From positions 372,001 to 436,000 of the forward strand of contig KV419394.1 in the NCBI GenBank assembly GCA_001630475.1: a stretch of DNA of 64,000 nt, read 5' to 3'. The notes beneath the pieces are model-generated. The model was not told the origin of the DNA. It made no database searches and saw only the letters and a list, made by a program, of their open reading frames with translations. Shown one piece after another: positions 23,542 to 33,529 of this stretch; the stretch's first letter is position 1; the number at the start of each line of letters is the position of its first letter. Both the position numbers and the translations under genes were made by a program. The DNA is from Sistotremastrum niveocremeum HHB9708. Taxonomy: Eukaryota; Basidiomycota; Agaricomycetes; Sistotremastrales; Sistotremastraceae.

Positions 23542-25660
23542 CTAAAGTGAAGAAGCGCCCCAAGGTGGGGTATTAATAGATGAGCTTTTGGTATGGATCT
23601 TCCCTTTCCTTCCTCGTAAAAGGCCGTCTTCATCAAGGCCATCATCAGGTGGCGTGACAGGCGGAGATGAGCGACTGCTGGAGCGAGAAGACGTCCCTCG
23701 TGCCGATGAGTCAGTTTCGGGTGACTTTCTACGGCCGCGTTCGATGGAAACGGATATTCTTGTGACGAGAGGTTCGAGAGGTTCGCCTGAAAAATTACGT
23801 TCGCTAGGCGAACCTGCGAAAGGAGGACGTGATGTGCTTCGCTGTCGTGAAGACTGAGAAGCGTCACGGCGGCGATTAGGCCTCGAAGAGGGTGGGGAAT
23901 GATAATCGCCTGCGCTGTTAGGCGATAGCTCATGTTCAGGGCTTTCATCGCGCTGGACGTATGATTGCGGCGTGATTCTGGGACGGGATGATTTGCGGCT
24001 GCTGCGGTTTGAAATTGGACGAGGGTCGGGCGAACGTGGAGTACGTGTTCCCACAACCACCGGCGGAGTAGACCGGGAAACCTGTAAGGTAAAATGAAAC
24101 CCAATTAGATTACTGAACCGAATCGGATGTATTTTACGTACAGTGCGGTCTCCCCAACCAACTCCCCAAGCCTTATCGTCCACTTCTACAATATCCCATC
24201 TTTCTTCTACACTCATACAGAGACATCCGCGGAGTACGTCCTCTGCAGCGGCACCAATTCCTTGAGGCATGATATAGGACCCTGATTGCCATAATTCATC
24301 ATCAGTATTCGTAACTATGTCGTGCCCATCACAACTCACCGCGTAAAACCTTGCCCACTAATCTAGGTTCAAATGAATCCATGAATGGAAGGTGACCATC
24401 CAAAAGAGCATAGAGAAGGACACCTAAAGCCCATATATCCTGTGCAGGGTGCTTCGATGGTCTTGTACGTTTCGAGTGATGGAACGGGGTAGAGGAAAGC
24501 TGGAGAAGCTCCGGGGACGCATAAGGCAACGAGCCTTGTGGGAAGTCATATTGCTGATCTTTGGATCGAGGTAGGGACCTCGGTACATCGGAACCTTCAT
24601 TATGAGAAGGAACAGGTGAGGACATGTTACGCGGTCGGTTAAGATGATGGTGACGCCTAAGGGACAAATGGAAAGGTTTTGAGGCACGACCGCCTCTCTG
24701 CATGTTCCCATCATGCTCCTCCCTATCCTGTGGCCCTTCCTCGCCGCCACCACCCTCTTCGTCGCTGCTCTCGTCCGAATCGTCTATCTGCCTGGTCATC
24801 CCGAAATCAGAGATCCGACAGACACCCGATTCATCCACCAAGACGTTCTCCAGCTTGATATCGCCATGAACGAGACGTCGTTCTTCGTGGAGATATCGCA
24901 GACCACGGACGATTTGTCTAAACATCATCCCGGCATCGTCTTGTGGCATCGGCGCTGAAGATCGATGTAAGATATCAAACAACGACCCGGCAGGACAGTA
25001 CAATGTGACAAAATACGAGAAGAAGCGTCCATTCGATCCCTCGCGGTTCAAGGATGAGTCGAATAGAGGGAGAATGTGTTCATGGTTCAGCGAAGTCCAG
25101 ATGCGGGCTTCTCGTCTGAGATTACGTTGGTGAGTCTGATCAAGTACGTTTGGATGGGTAACTATTTTTACAGCAACGATACCTCCTGAAGGGGAATGGG
25201 CGTGCTTTATGATGGAGGAGCCGCCCACGCCGATGGTTCGTCCCAAGGTGTAGTCGTCGAGTGACTGCCCGTCATCGAAGGGGTCAGAGCGTTTAGACGA
25301 CGTTACTGAGGGAGTGAAGGCTGATAGGAATTGCGCAGCAGGAGATCGAGGGCTGGACGACGCGGGAGAAGGCTCCGACACAATTGAGCCGTAGCTCTGC
25401 TCGCCATAGGGCGCCGACGAGGAGAAGAAGTGTTGGTTCGAGTGGAGGTGATTGGGAGTTCTGAGCGAAAGAGCCGCAGAGGCGAAGCTGGGATAGGTCT
25501 GGGACTGAGCGATTTGGATGGGTTGTGAGTGATCGAGGGAAGCGGCGTGATTTGTGCCTGAGCTCGCCTCAGGGTCGGGACTTGTAAGGGAGTGGCTGCT
25601 GTTGTACGACGATAAGAAAGCTTTGGCGTTGATTTTGGGTGTTTGAGCTGGTCTTGCCAT
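23542..25660 (-). CDS. Serine/threonine protein kinase with extended activation loop (666 aa)
   Basis: Three exons (25660-24340, 24281-24142, 24081-23542). A Ser/Pro-rich N-terminal tail of about 145 residues precedes the kinase domain. The glycine loop is GRTIGVGGSSIIKHA, the ATP lysine is in VAVKIV, the catalytic loop is HGDIKLENVL and the magnesium motif is DFG. The Arg of HRD is Gly here, so it is a non-RD kinase. From DFG to SPE there are 100 residues, against about 20-35 in ordinary kinases; the insert is acidic, then basic. The C-lobe (PAQDIWALGVLLYALLDG) and a conserved WGVGWGD segment follow, then a disordered Ser/Arg-rich tail. HGD kinases of this layout are common in fungi, but I cannot name the orthologue. 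All catalytic residues appear present. Confidence 0.88.
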
Positions 25661-25945
25661 TCGACGATGGCAAGTGTTGTTGGCTGGAGACGTGGTCAGG
25701 AGAAGAAATTCGCTTCCGGCACAGCCACCGTGGGGCCGCCACCTATGCCGCGTTGACTCAGCCTCGACCCTACAGCAACAAATCCATGAAATATGACTAG
25801 TACTGGCATGTAATAACCAGAGATGGCGAACGCACTCCAAGGCATCGCTGACATTGGATGCCGCCTCAATTACAGCAAGCGTCCTGCCAGGCAACGGCGC
25901 TGTCCTGCAATTTTCGTCAACTCGCAGAGCGCCACCTGACTCAGG

Positions 25946-26865
25946 CTACCCGGGAGCCATATCCTGGTCCTCTTGCTCTTCCTGCTCTGCTTCTTGGAAT
26001 ACCAACGTCTCCCCCACTGCCTGCGTTTCGTCCACTGGCGCATCGACATCGCCCGATGAAACGCCCGTACGAGTTGAATTCCGAGGCTTTCGTTTACGAC
26101 CTTTGGCTTTGGCTTTGTTCCTGGGCTCAGAGATAGTAGTCTCTGGTTCTGGCTGAGCGTCCCCGATCCGTATAATGACTCGTAAGGCGGATTTGCTTCG
26201 CTTTCGTATCGTGATGTCTTCGTCTTCGTCCGCGGGCAGAACTTCGTCTTGAAGCTCTACGGACTCAGTCGTGATATCCGTATGGATCTCATCCGCAGGG
26301 AAGGGAAGAATGAGAGGGAGGGAAACGGCAAGCATGGTCAGATGTGGAATTGCTGCGCCCATAGCATATAACTGCAACACCTTGTAACTGCGCAAGTCAG
26401 AAACGTCAAGAGTATAGAACGCAAATATATGCACTCGTCTTCGACAAAAAGAGCCTTGCATTTGCGTAGATATGCTCCAAGTGGGGTTTTACGTGAGACG
26501 CATATCTTGTTTTTGCCTTCTTTGTGGGCAGATCGGGGCCCCGTCGCAGAGACAGAACGTGGCACAACGGGGAAAGGGCGTGGGGGTGCTAGCTTTCGTA
26601 TCTCAGCTTTCGGCGTGATCGTAGGTGTAAACTTGGAAGTTTTGAGAGGGCCATTCTGTGGCTCGACTAATTCCTCAGATTTTTTGGCTCGCATAGCTTT
26701 AGCCTGACGTTTCGTTTTCCCGTTCGATTTAGGAGGTGCATGTTTTGGGTTCGAAGGGCCTGCTGTTTCCTGTGGTGCAGGTAGTGATGTGGTTCCTTCT
26801 AGCCGAGCGCGTTTCGATGCTACCTGTAGATCAGGATCACCGTCCTGACTCTTTCGTTTCGCCAT
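25946..26865 (-). CDS. Alba-domain RNase P/MRP subunit-like protein (290 aa)
   Basis: Two exons (26865-26435, 26387-25946). The Alba fold is visible as VSRKTPLGAYLRKCKALFVED followed across the intron by YKVLQLYAMGAAIPHLTMLAVSLP, which matches the Rpp20/Pop7 and Rpp25/Pop6 families. These subunits bind the P3 stem of RNase P and RNase MRP RNA in the nucleolus and help tRNA 5' processing and rRNA maturation. Basic tails flank the fold; the C-terminal tail carries KAKGRKRKPRN, a likely nuclear signal, and an acidic end. Pop6 and Pop7 cannot be told apart by eye. It is transcribed divergently from eRF1, with 186 bp between the start codons. Confidence 0.72.
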
Positions 26866-27051
26866 GTTGTCGCAGTGCAGCAAGCAGCTCAAGAAGAGTA
26901 GACAATCCTACAGATGCGCTAAGCGATCGCCTGCCCTCAACACGCGCTTCGGCGGTATCGGTCTCTCGGAGCCGAGTCCGTCTTTTTTTCTTTCATTGAA
27001 TCACTCAATCCACCCTTTTCATCACCGCCTCGTGTGCTCCCCTCAATCAAG
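26866..27051. promoter_or_regulatory. Divergent promoter of the Alba-domain gene and eRF1
   Basis: Only 186 bp separate the two ATGs, so the genes share a bidirectional promoter. CT-rich stretches precede the eRF1 start, as is common for fungal housekeeping genes. No clear TATA box is seen. Confidence 0.6.
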
Positions 27052-28583
27052 ATGTCTCAAGACATGGCAGAGCAGAACATTCAGATATGGAAGATAAAGA
27101 AACTTATTAAGAGTCTTGATTCCGCCAGAGGGTACGCTGCACTGCTCGGAATCTTGCTAAATTGAGCTATGACGATGGCTGACCCGGTCCATTAGAGCTG
27201 GTACATCGATGATCTCGCTCATCATCCCGCCCAAGGTAAGCCTTTCCTATACCAGGTCAGATCGTACATGCTGATAGTCTCTCCAGGATCAGATATCGCG
27301 AGTATCGGGCATGTTGACTCAAGAATATGGCACTGCTTCCAACATCAAGTCCCGGGTCAACAGATTGTCTGTACTTGCAGCCATCACTTCCACTCAGCAA
27401 CGTTTGAAACTGTACAATCGTGTCCCTCCCAATGGACTTGTATTATTCGTCGGCACGATTTTGACGGACGAAGGGAAAGAAAAGAAAGTCTCGTTCGATT
27501 TTGAGCCCCATAAACCTATCAATACGTGAGTGATCCATCACGCGACTCTTGCCCAATCGGTCTCATTCCGCCTTATAGCTCTCTTTACCTTTGCGACAAC
27601 AAATTCCACACCGAAGATCTCTCCGCACTCCTCGAATCTGATTCCAAATTCGGCTTCATCGTCATGGACGGTAACGGGTCCTTGTTTGGCACTCTCGCTG
27701 GAAACACCCGTGAAGTCATTCACAAATTCACCGTTGACCTTCCCAAGAAACACGGTCGTGGTGGACAGTCGGCTCTCCGTTTCTCCCGTCTTCGTGACGA
27801 AAAACGTCACAACTACGTTCGCAAAGTAGCTGAACTCGCCGTCCAACATTTCATCACCAACGACAAAGTCAACGTTTCCGGCATCGTTCTTGCCGGAAGT
27901 GCCGATTTCAAGACGGAGCTCAGTCAGAGTGACATGTTCGATCCTCGTCTTGGCGCAAAGGTCATCAAGGTCGTCGACGTCAGTTATGGAGGAGAGAACG
28001 GCTTCAATCAGGCCATCGAATTGGCGGCCGAATCACTTGCCAATGTCAAATTCGTCCAGGAGAAGAAGCTCATCCAGCGGTACTTCGATGAAATCAGTCA
28101 AGACAGCGGAAAATACTGCTTCGGTGTTGAGGATACCCTGAAGGGTCTTGAGCTTGGTGCAATCGAGACGCTCATTGTTTGGGAAAATCTCGACATGACC
28201 AGATACGTTCTGCGAAACGCCGCTGGAGGTCCGTCACTTTTTTATTCTGGCATATGATCGTTCTGACACACTATGCAGAGGAAGTCCATGTATATGCCAA
28301 CAAAGAGACCGAAAAAGACAGGGAAAAGTTCATTGACAAGTCCACCGGTCTGGAAATGGAACAAGCCGGTGAACCCCAGTCCCTCCTCGAATGGTTCGCA
28401 GAAAAGTACAAAGAGTTCGGTGCCAACCTCGAATTCGTAACGAACCGATCTCAGGAGGGTGCACAATTCGTCAAAGGTTTCGGTGGCATCGGTGGGCTTC
28501 TGCGATACAAAGTCGATTTCACCACGCTGGCGACAGTCGACGAAGACGAAGACGAGTTCTACTCCGATGAAGATGCTATTTGA
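27052..28583 (+). CDS. SUP45: Eukaryotic peptide chain release factor subunit 1, eRF1 (437 aa)
   Basis: eRF1 reads all three stop codons in the ribosomal A site and triggers peptide release with eRF3. Five exons (27052-27131, 27196-27235, 27287-27525, 27579-28228, 28279-28583) give 437 residues, the usual eRF1 length. Stop recognition motifs are present: NIKS in exon 3 and YLCDNKF at the start of exon 4. The catalytic GGQ lies in [13 protein letters not shown]. The acidic C-terminus ends [10 protein letters not shown], as in other eRF1 proteins. The gene is complete and clearly functional. The stop is UGA followed by CGG, and the frame stays open for another 152 codons; see the next feature. 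It shares a promoter with the Alba-domain gene. Confidence 0.97.
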
Positions 28584-29042
28584 CGGTTTGGTGTGCTCCT
28601 TAAAGGGGCTGCCACTGCAGAGAACGCGCCGGGTCGTTGCGCTCCTCTGCAGCAGGAGGCACGTCCCAGTGTGGTGGCGGAGGAGTTCGTGCAAGAGAAG
28701 GACCAGGACCTTCTCGAGAAAGCGAAAGAAAGTCGGCACGCCGGGTTGAAAAGTTATCACGACGTCCATGCTGTTGGGTCAGCGATGCAAGTTAGCGGAG
28801 AATTGATAGCCGCGCTACGAATGAGTGTAATGATGTATACGAAGGCGTTTCGGTCAGTGTCCTCTTCACTTTCTGTATCTTCTGGTCTAATTTTATTCGC
28901 AGATACAGGCTCCTTGTTCTTGACCATCTCAACATTAGTTGCACGTTGGCCTGTAATTCTATCCACAGCCTATGTTTCGCGTTCTGTAGTTTCTCAAAGT
29001 CAATGTGAGGAGAGAGGGCTTTGTGATGTATTCGTTTACTAG
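28584..29042 (+). other. In-frame extension after the eRF1 stop (152 codons)
   Basis: Immediately after the eRF1 stop the same frame runs 152 codons to a TAG at 29040-29042. The stop context UGA-CGG is one of the known leaky type II contexts. The first ~90 codons look protein-like, GC-rich and hydrophilic, with helix-forming stretches such as EEFVQEKDQDLLEKAKE. The rest is more hydrophobic and AT-richer. It may be a readthrough domain, 3' UTR that happens to be open, or part of an unrecognised separate gene. Confidence 0.5.
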
Positions 29043-29352
29043 TAATTCTGTTGTTGTCTGTAGCTGTGAAATCAGTTTTTATTCTTGGTAGTCTGTCCTC
29101 TGTATCCGTTTCATGAAAGAGTTCTTGGCCATGCATGCGCATCTCATGCTCGAATTGCGCCGGAATATCATTTCATTCATCAGGCGCCTATGTCGGAAAA
29201 ATAGCGAATTTCTTATAAGGACCTCGCCAGCCTTACCGCCTTGTAAGCCCATCGTGAGGTGTGGATTACCCCATCATCAACGCTACCGCAAATCCTAATA
29301 AGGGGTGATTAGCTTGATTAGATACATAAGGGCGAAAGGTCTCCCTCATACT

Positions 29353-29498
29353 GTTATGATAGTGCGGTATAAGGCCTATCAATCTTCCTAATTAGAATAT
29401 TGTGAGGCTGATAAGATAGGATGCTGTTATAGTACTGCGGTATAATGTCCTTTAATTTTCCTCATTTGGATATTGTGAGGTTGATCAGATAAGGTTCT
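29353..29498. repeat. Diverged two-copy 73-bp direct repeat
   Basis: 29353-29425 and 29426-29498 align over their full 73 bp without gaps, sharing TGCGGTATAA and ATATTGTGAGG blocks. AT-rich and noncoding. Confidence 0.7.
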
Positions 29499-29822
29499 GT
29501 GAGCGCAATTTTAGCGTAGGTAATTCCCAACGCATCCACAGTCTGGATTGACTGTTTTGATTCACGAAGATTCATCTGTGAGCTTGAGAATCACCAGGGA
29601 ATCAGCGGCAGCCAGCGTCTCATTGTCAATGTTCAATTTTTTGGGTTGACGTGTTGAGTAGACAAGATATCAAAACATCATATACTAAGGAAGGCTTAAA
29701 ACGACGAACGTTTTGTGCTCGAGCAGATACTACCTTCAGAGACTCCAACAGAAATATGTCGTAATTTCTGCCAAATCGAGATGTACAACTGAGCTCCTTC
29801 CAGACGAGCGTATAGCGGCCGC

Positions 29823-32800
29823 TCAAATGGGGGTTTCTTCAAGGCGAAGGAAGATGTCGCCATCGGTCTGATCATTGACCAAGAAGTGCTTAGCCTTGCC
29901 GATCGCGGGAGGCATATGGCAGCTACGGATGATGGATGACATGTAGATGAAATGAGTGTCTCGCCGTTCTCGCATGACTCGACAGCGCTCAAAATTTGTA
30001 GCAGGGGTCCAGGAGGTAGGCTGGAAATAACGGACCAAGGCCAGGTCGAGGGGTGGCTTTGACTGATCATATTTCCAAGAGAAAACCGCCAAAATTCGAG
30101 CAAACCGTAATTCATTGTCATCCACCAGCACAGTGTCATACCGAGGATGTCCATTGAAAGAAGGGTTGCATCGAATTATGTCCTGTCGAACGCGAAAGTC
30201 CTCTTTTGATTCATAATTCACGTATGCACATCGATAGAACGAAAGCTAATTGTAGAATTAGAGAATGTAGACGAAGTCGTTGCCATTGTACATACCTTGA
30301 ACCACCCTTCGAACTCTGGTAACTTCTTGATTCCGTGATGGCCCAGAGCGAGATAATTCGCCAGCCGCATTGCGAGGTCTTTGAAGCCCGGCTGATCGGA
30401 GTTGGCAGTTTCAAATTGGTCCATAGTGAGTCTTGGCGAAACTTTCGAGCCTAATTTATGGTGATCGTTACAGTCGGGGACGATTGGTACTGAATCGATT
30501 GAAGGTTCATCAGTGTTCTCCGCACGTTCCGCAGCCCGAGCAGATTCTTCCTTTTCATTCGCAACCAAGGTCCAATCCATCATGTGTGCGATGACTTCAT
30601 GATTCTGGTCAATCTTTCCCATCTAGAATCGGGTTAAGTGAGCAGTCAAGATGTCGCAGTATATCAGAGCGCCTGACCTGAGCCTCGACGTTCTTGAAAT
30701 TTGTCTGGTTATGCGAGGCTTTCATTTCCGCGTTGTACCCTTCACCAGTCTTTGTAACATAGTTTGATGTAACACCTGCTCCTTTGATATCTTGAAAAAC
30801 ATGATAGCTTCCGTGGTACTTTGGGTAATCCAGAGAGAGATTTTCTTGTTCTGCAAGTATCTATTGAGTAGAGGAAGTGAGCCGAGGTGACGTCACCGGA
30901 ACAAGTTTCTCGCCTTGAACCAATAATCAAACTCACGCAGGAGCTTCTTCCCAAGCTCGATGCGGATATCAGTCATGACATGAAGGCCTATCAAGACGCG
31001 AAAACGGCTGTAAGCCCGGACAAGATGAACCCAGGGCGAATTCGGCGGCATGAGGTCAACGAGACAAAAGACCAAGTTCTATCCGCAAACGTCAGATGAT
31101 GAACATCTAGGGTGGATCAATCGCGATACAACAAACCTTGATGATATTGTATATGGTGTTTCCATCGGTGTACGATATATCCGTTACACGATGGAAATGC
31201 TTCAGCAAAGGATACCGAGGTAATTGGGAATACCTGAAAACAGCATCAGTCCTGATTTGGCGTGTCCTGCTTTTCGTCTCACTAACCTCTGATTCAATGC
31301 GGATTCCAATTTATCTTTCACGACTTTCTCCACGACCAACAAGAATATTTTTTTGCCCTTACCCGAGGTGTCATCCATGTGCAGAATATCATATCCCCAG
31401 CCTTTATACGGGCATGAGTTCCGCATGACCCAGAATGCATTCTATGAGCACATTTTAGATTGGATGTCGCTGATCAATGACCTTTTACCTTGATTAGATA
31501 AGTCCCGATTGCTTGCAGAATGTCGTTGCTTTCGTAAGCGAAGCGACATAGGCGGGCGTGAGCATAGGCCGCCGACATCTCTGCGCAAGTTCTTCGGGTA
31601 TAGTTGCCGGTGAGGTCGTGTTGCTGTTCATATGTAACATTGCATTTGGGGTCGGGGAAATCAGCATTGACTCCCCGGTTTAAGAGGGCGTATGTTGCTT
31701 CTTCGTAGTCCATGGAGTAAACTAAAATCCCAGGATAGCACCTCCGGACCACCTTGTCCCCACAGCGAACGGCCTGTCCGTGATGCGAAGCATTTCGCAG
31801 AGGATCTAGAATAACTTTCATGCTTGCATGATACATCATTCTTCGAACTGTAGCTCTTTTGTGCGATGAAGTTTCATCAAGTGAAGCCTCATCTTCGAGA
31901 TCTGGAAGCTGACTTTTATCAGAAGAGCCGAGAGAGTATTTGCGCAGCGCAACATTTACCACAGGAAGGTAAGCTATCAGAACACCACCTCCATTTCCAT
32001 TTCCATTCCTTATGACTGAAGGGAGAAAACCAGGGCGCATGATGACGGGGTGCAGGGAATATTGATTCGATACTTTGGCTTTGTCTGACCAGAAATGAAT
32101 TGGAAGGTAGCATCGCGGGATCGGTTCAGAACTATTTGGAGGCGATATGTCACTCTAATTGCCAGAAGTGTATTAGTAGAGTGAAAATGACGACGAGGGC
32201 AATGTACCTGATAATCCCACCAATTATCTCCGGTCTCAAGATCATCATATAATCTTGTACACGAATCTCCCTCATGCAGATACTTCCGGCACGGATACCA
32301 GTTTATCTTCGAAGCAAATATGGGATCAGTGACAAGGCTCTCGAGCCAATGCCATGCGTTTCGCAACACCAATGTAAACTTGAATGAATATTCTCCCGAC
32401 TTCACGCTGATCTTTTCCGTCCTGAACTGAAATTGCACGTTCATGAATAAATGGCAAATATTATCTGAATGGCAAGAAAGGCTTACTTCAGGAAACAAAA
32501 CCCGAGCCTTGGATAATACCAGCTCAATGTCCTTATGCGTTTTGAAGGACAGCGTGCAGCCCGATGTCCACTCTCTGTTCTCGTGCATTTCCTCCAACAG
32601 CTGATCAACGGCCTTGTTCTTTAGACGATTTGTTGTGACGAAATGAACAAACTTGAAGTCTCCTTTGGTGTCAAATGGATGCCATGGAAGACGATCACCG
32701 TGCACTGGGGGGAGCAAGTCTGCGTCGGACGAAGGTGGGATCGCAGCATCCTGATCAGCATTGCCAGACAACGGAATGATCTCGTCGGGCCGGTTTGAAG

Positions 32801-33339
32801 AGGGGTGCCATACTATCGAGATGAAACGAGCAGGATGATCTGATAGCGATGGATCACGACGATCGTGCTCAGGATGGGTATCGCTAGTCGTTTCTGCAAC
32901 AAAAGAGGTCTGAAAGTCAGACAAAATGGTGACAAACTCATGTCCCTTCGATTTATCACCTTCGCAACTCTCGTAGTCCTCTATGTTGTCTGGCCCCCGA
33001 TAATCTGACAGCCTGCTGGGATTATCTGAAGTCCCGTCGTCTGTTAAAGAGTGATCTGTGACGTCATTGAAACGCCGTCTTCGATCGTGCAGGAGGCTTA
33101 CTCGTTTCCTCAGTGAGATCCATCTCAACAGGAACAATAAATCCGCGGGGAATTTCCTTTGATATTGCGACCTTCTTGCTATTTGCCGGGTTTCTTGAGC
33201 AATAAGCCTTGTGACGCTTTATTCCGCGGGTAGCGAAGGAAGCCTGACAAAATGAGCAGACTGTTCGAGGATTGAGCCGGTGTCCTGTGTATGAAGCCTG
33301 TGTGACTCTCTTCTTTCCCGCCTTTTTGTTCTTGGCCAT
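29823..33339 (-). CDS. Plavaka-type DNA transposase (or host protein derived from one)
   Basis: A transposase-like gene of about ten exons. Exons checked: 33339-33102, 33055-32487, 32426-32208, 32154-31489, 31441-31287, 31233-31137, with the rest to 29823. It opens with a C2H2-like finger (CSFCQASFATRGIKRHKAYC). The core resembles basidiomycete Plavaka proteins: WHWLESLVTDPIF, RLYDDLETGDNWWDYQ, PIHFWSDKAKVS, LIAYLPVV, YHASMKVILDPL and GDKVVRRCYPGILVYSMDY. The tail has GYDILHMDD and a C-terminal FARILAVFSW block. Frame and splice sites are intact throughout; one intron near 30910 seems to use a GC donor. I see no clear terminal inverted repeats, so it may be a domesticated copy. DDE residues cannot be assigned by eye. 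Confidence 0.72.
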
Positions 33340-33529
33340 GAGCGGTGTCTGTTGAGTTGAAGTTATTAGGCGTCGGAGTATTAGACGCGAACCAACTTGA
33401 CGCGAATCAGTTCGGAAGCCAGTGACGTCATCTGCAACGCTCCACCGTGTCGCTGCTATAAGTTCAACATGCTGTCCACACCCCACTCAACTCTGAATCA
33501 ACTTGAAACACTTACTGAACAATCTCATT
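33340..33529. promoter_or_regulatory. Divergent promoter with CRE palindrome
   Basis: 190 bp between the transposase ATG and the ATG at 33530. It contains TGACGTCA at 33423-33430, a perfect CREB/ATF-type palindrome, and a direct repeat GACGCGAA at 33384-33391 and 33399-33406. A TATAAG-like motif follows at about 33457. Joint control of both genes is an inference from the layout. Confidence 0.5.
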
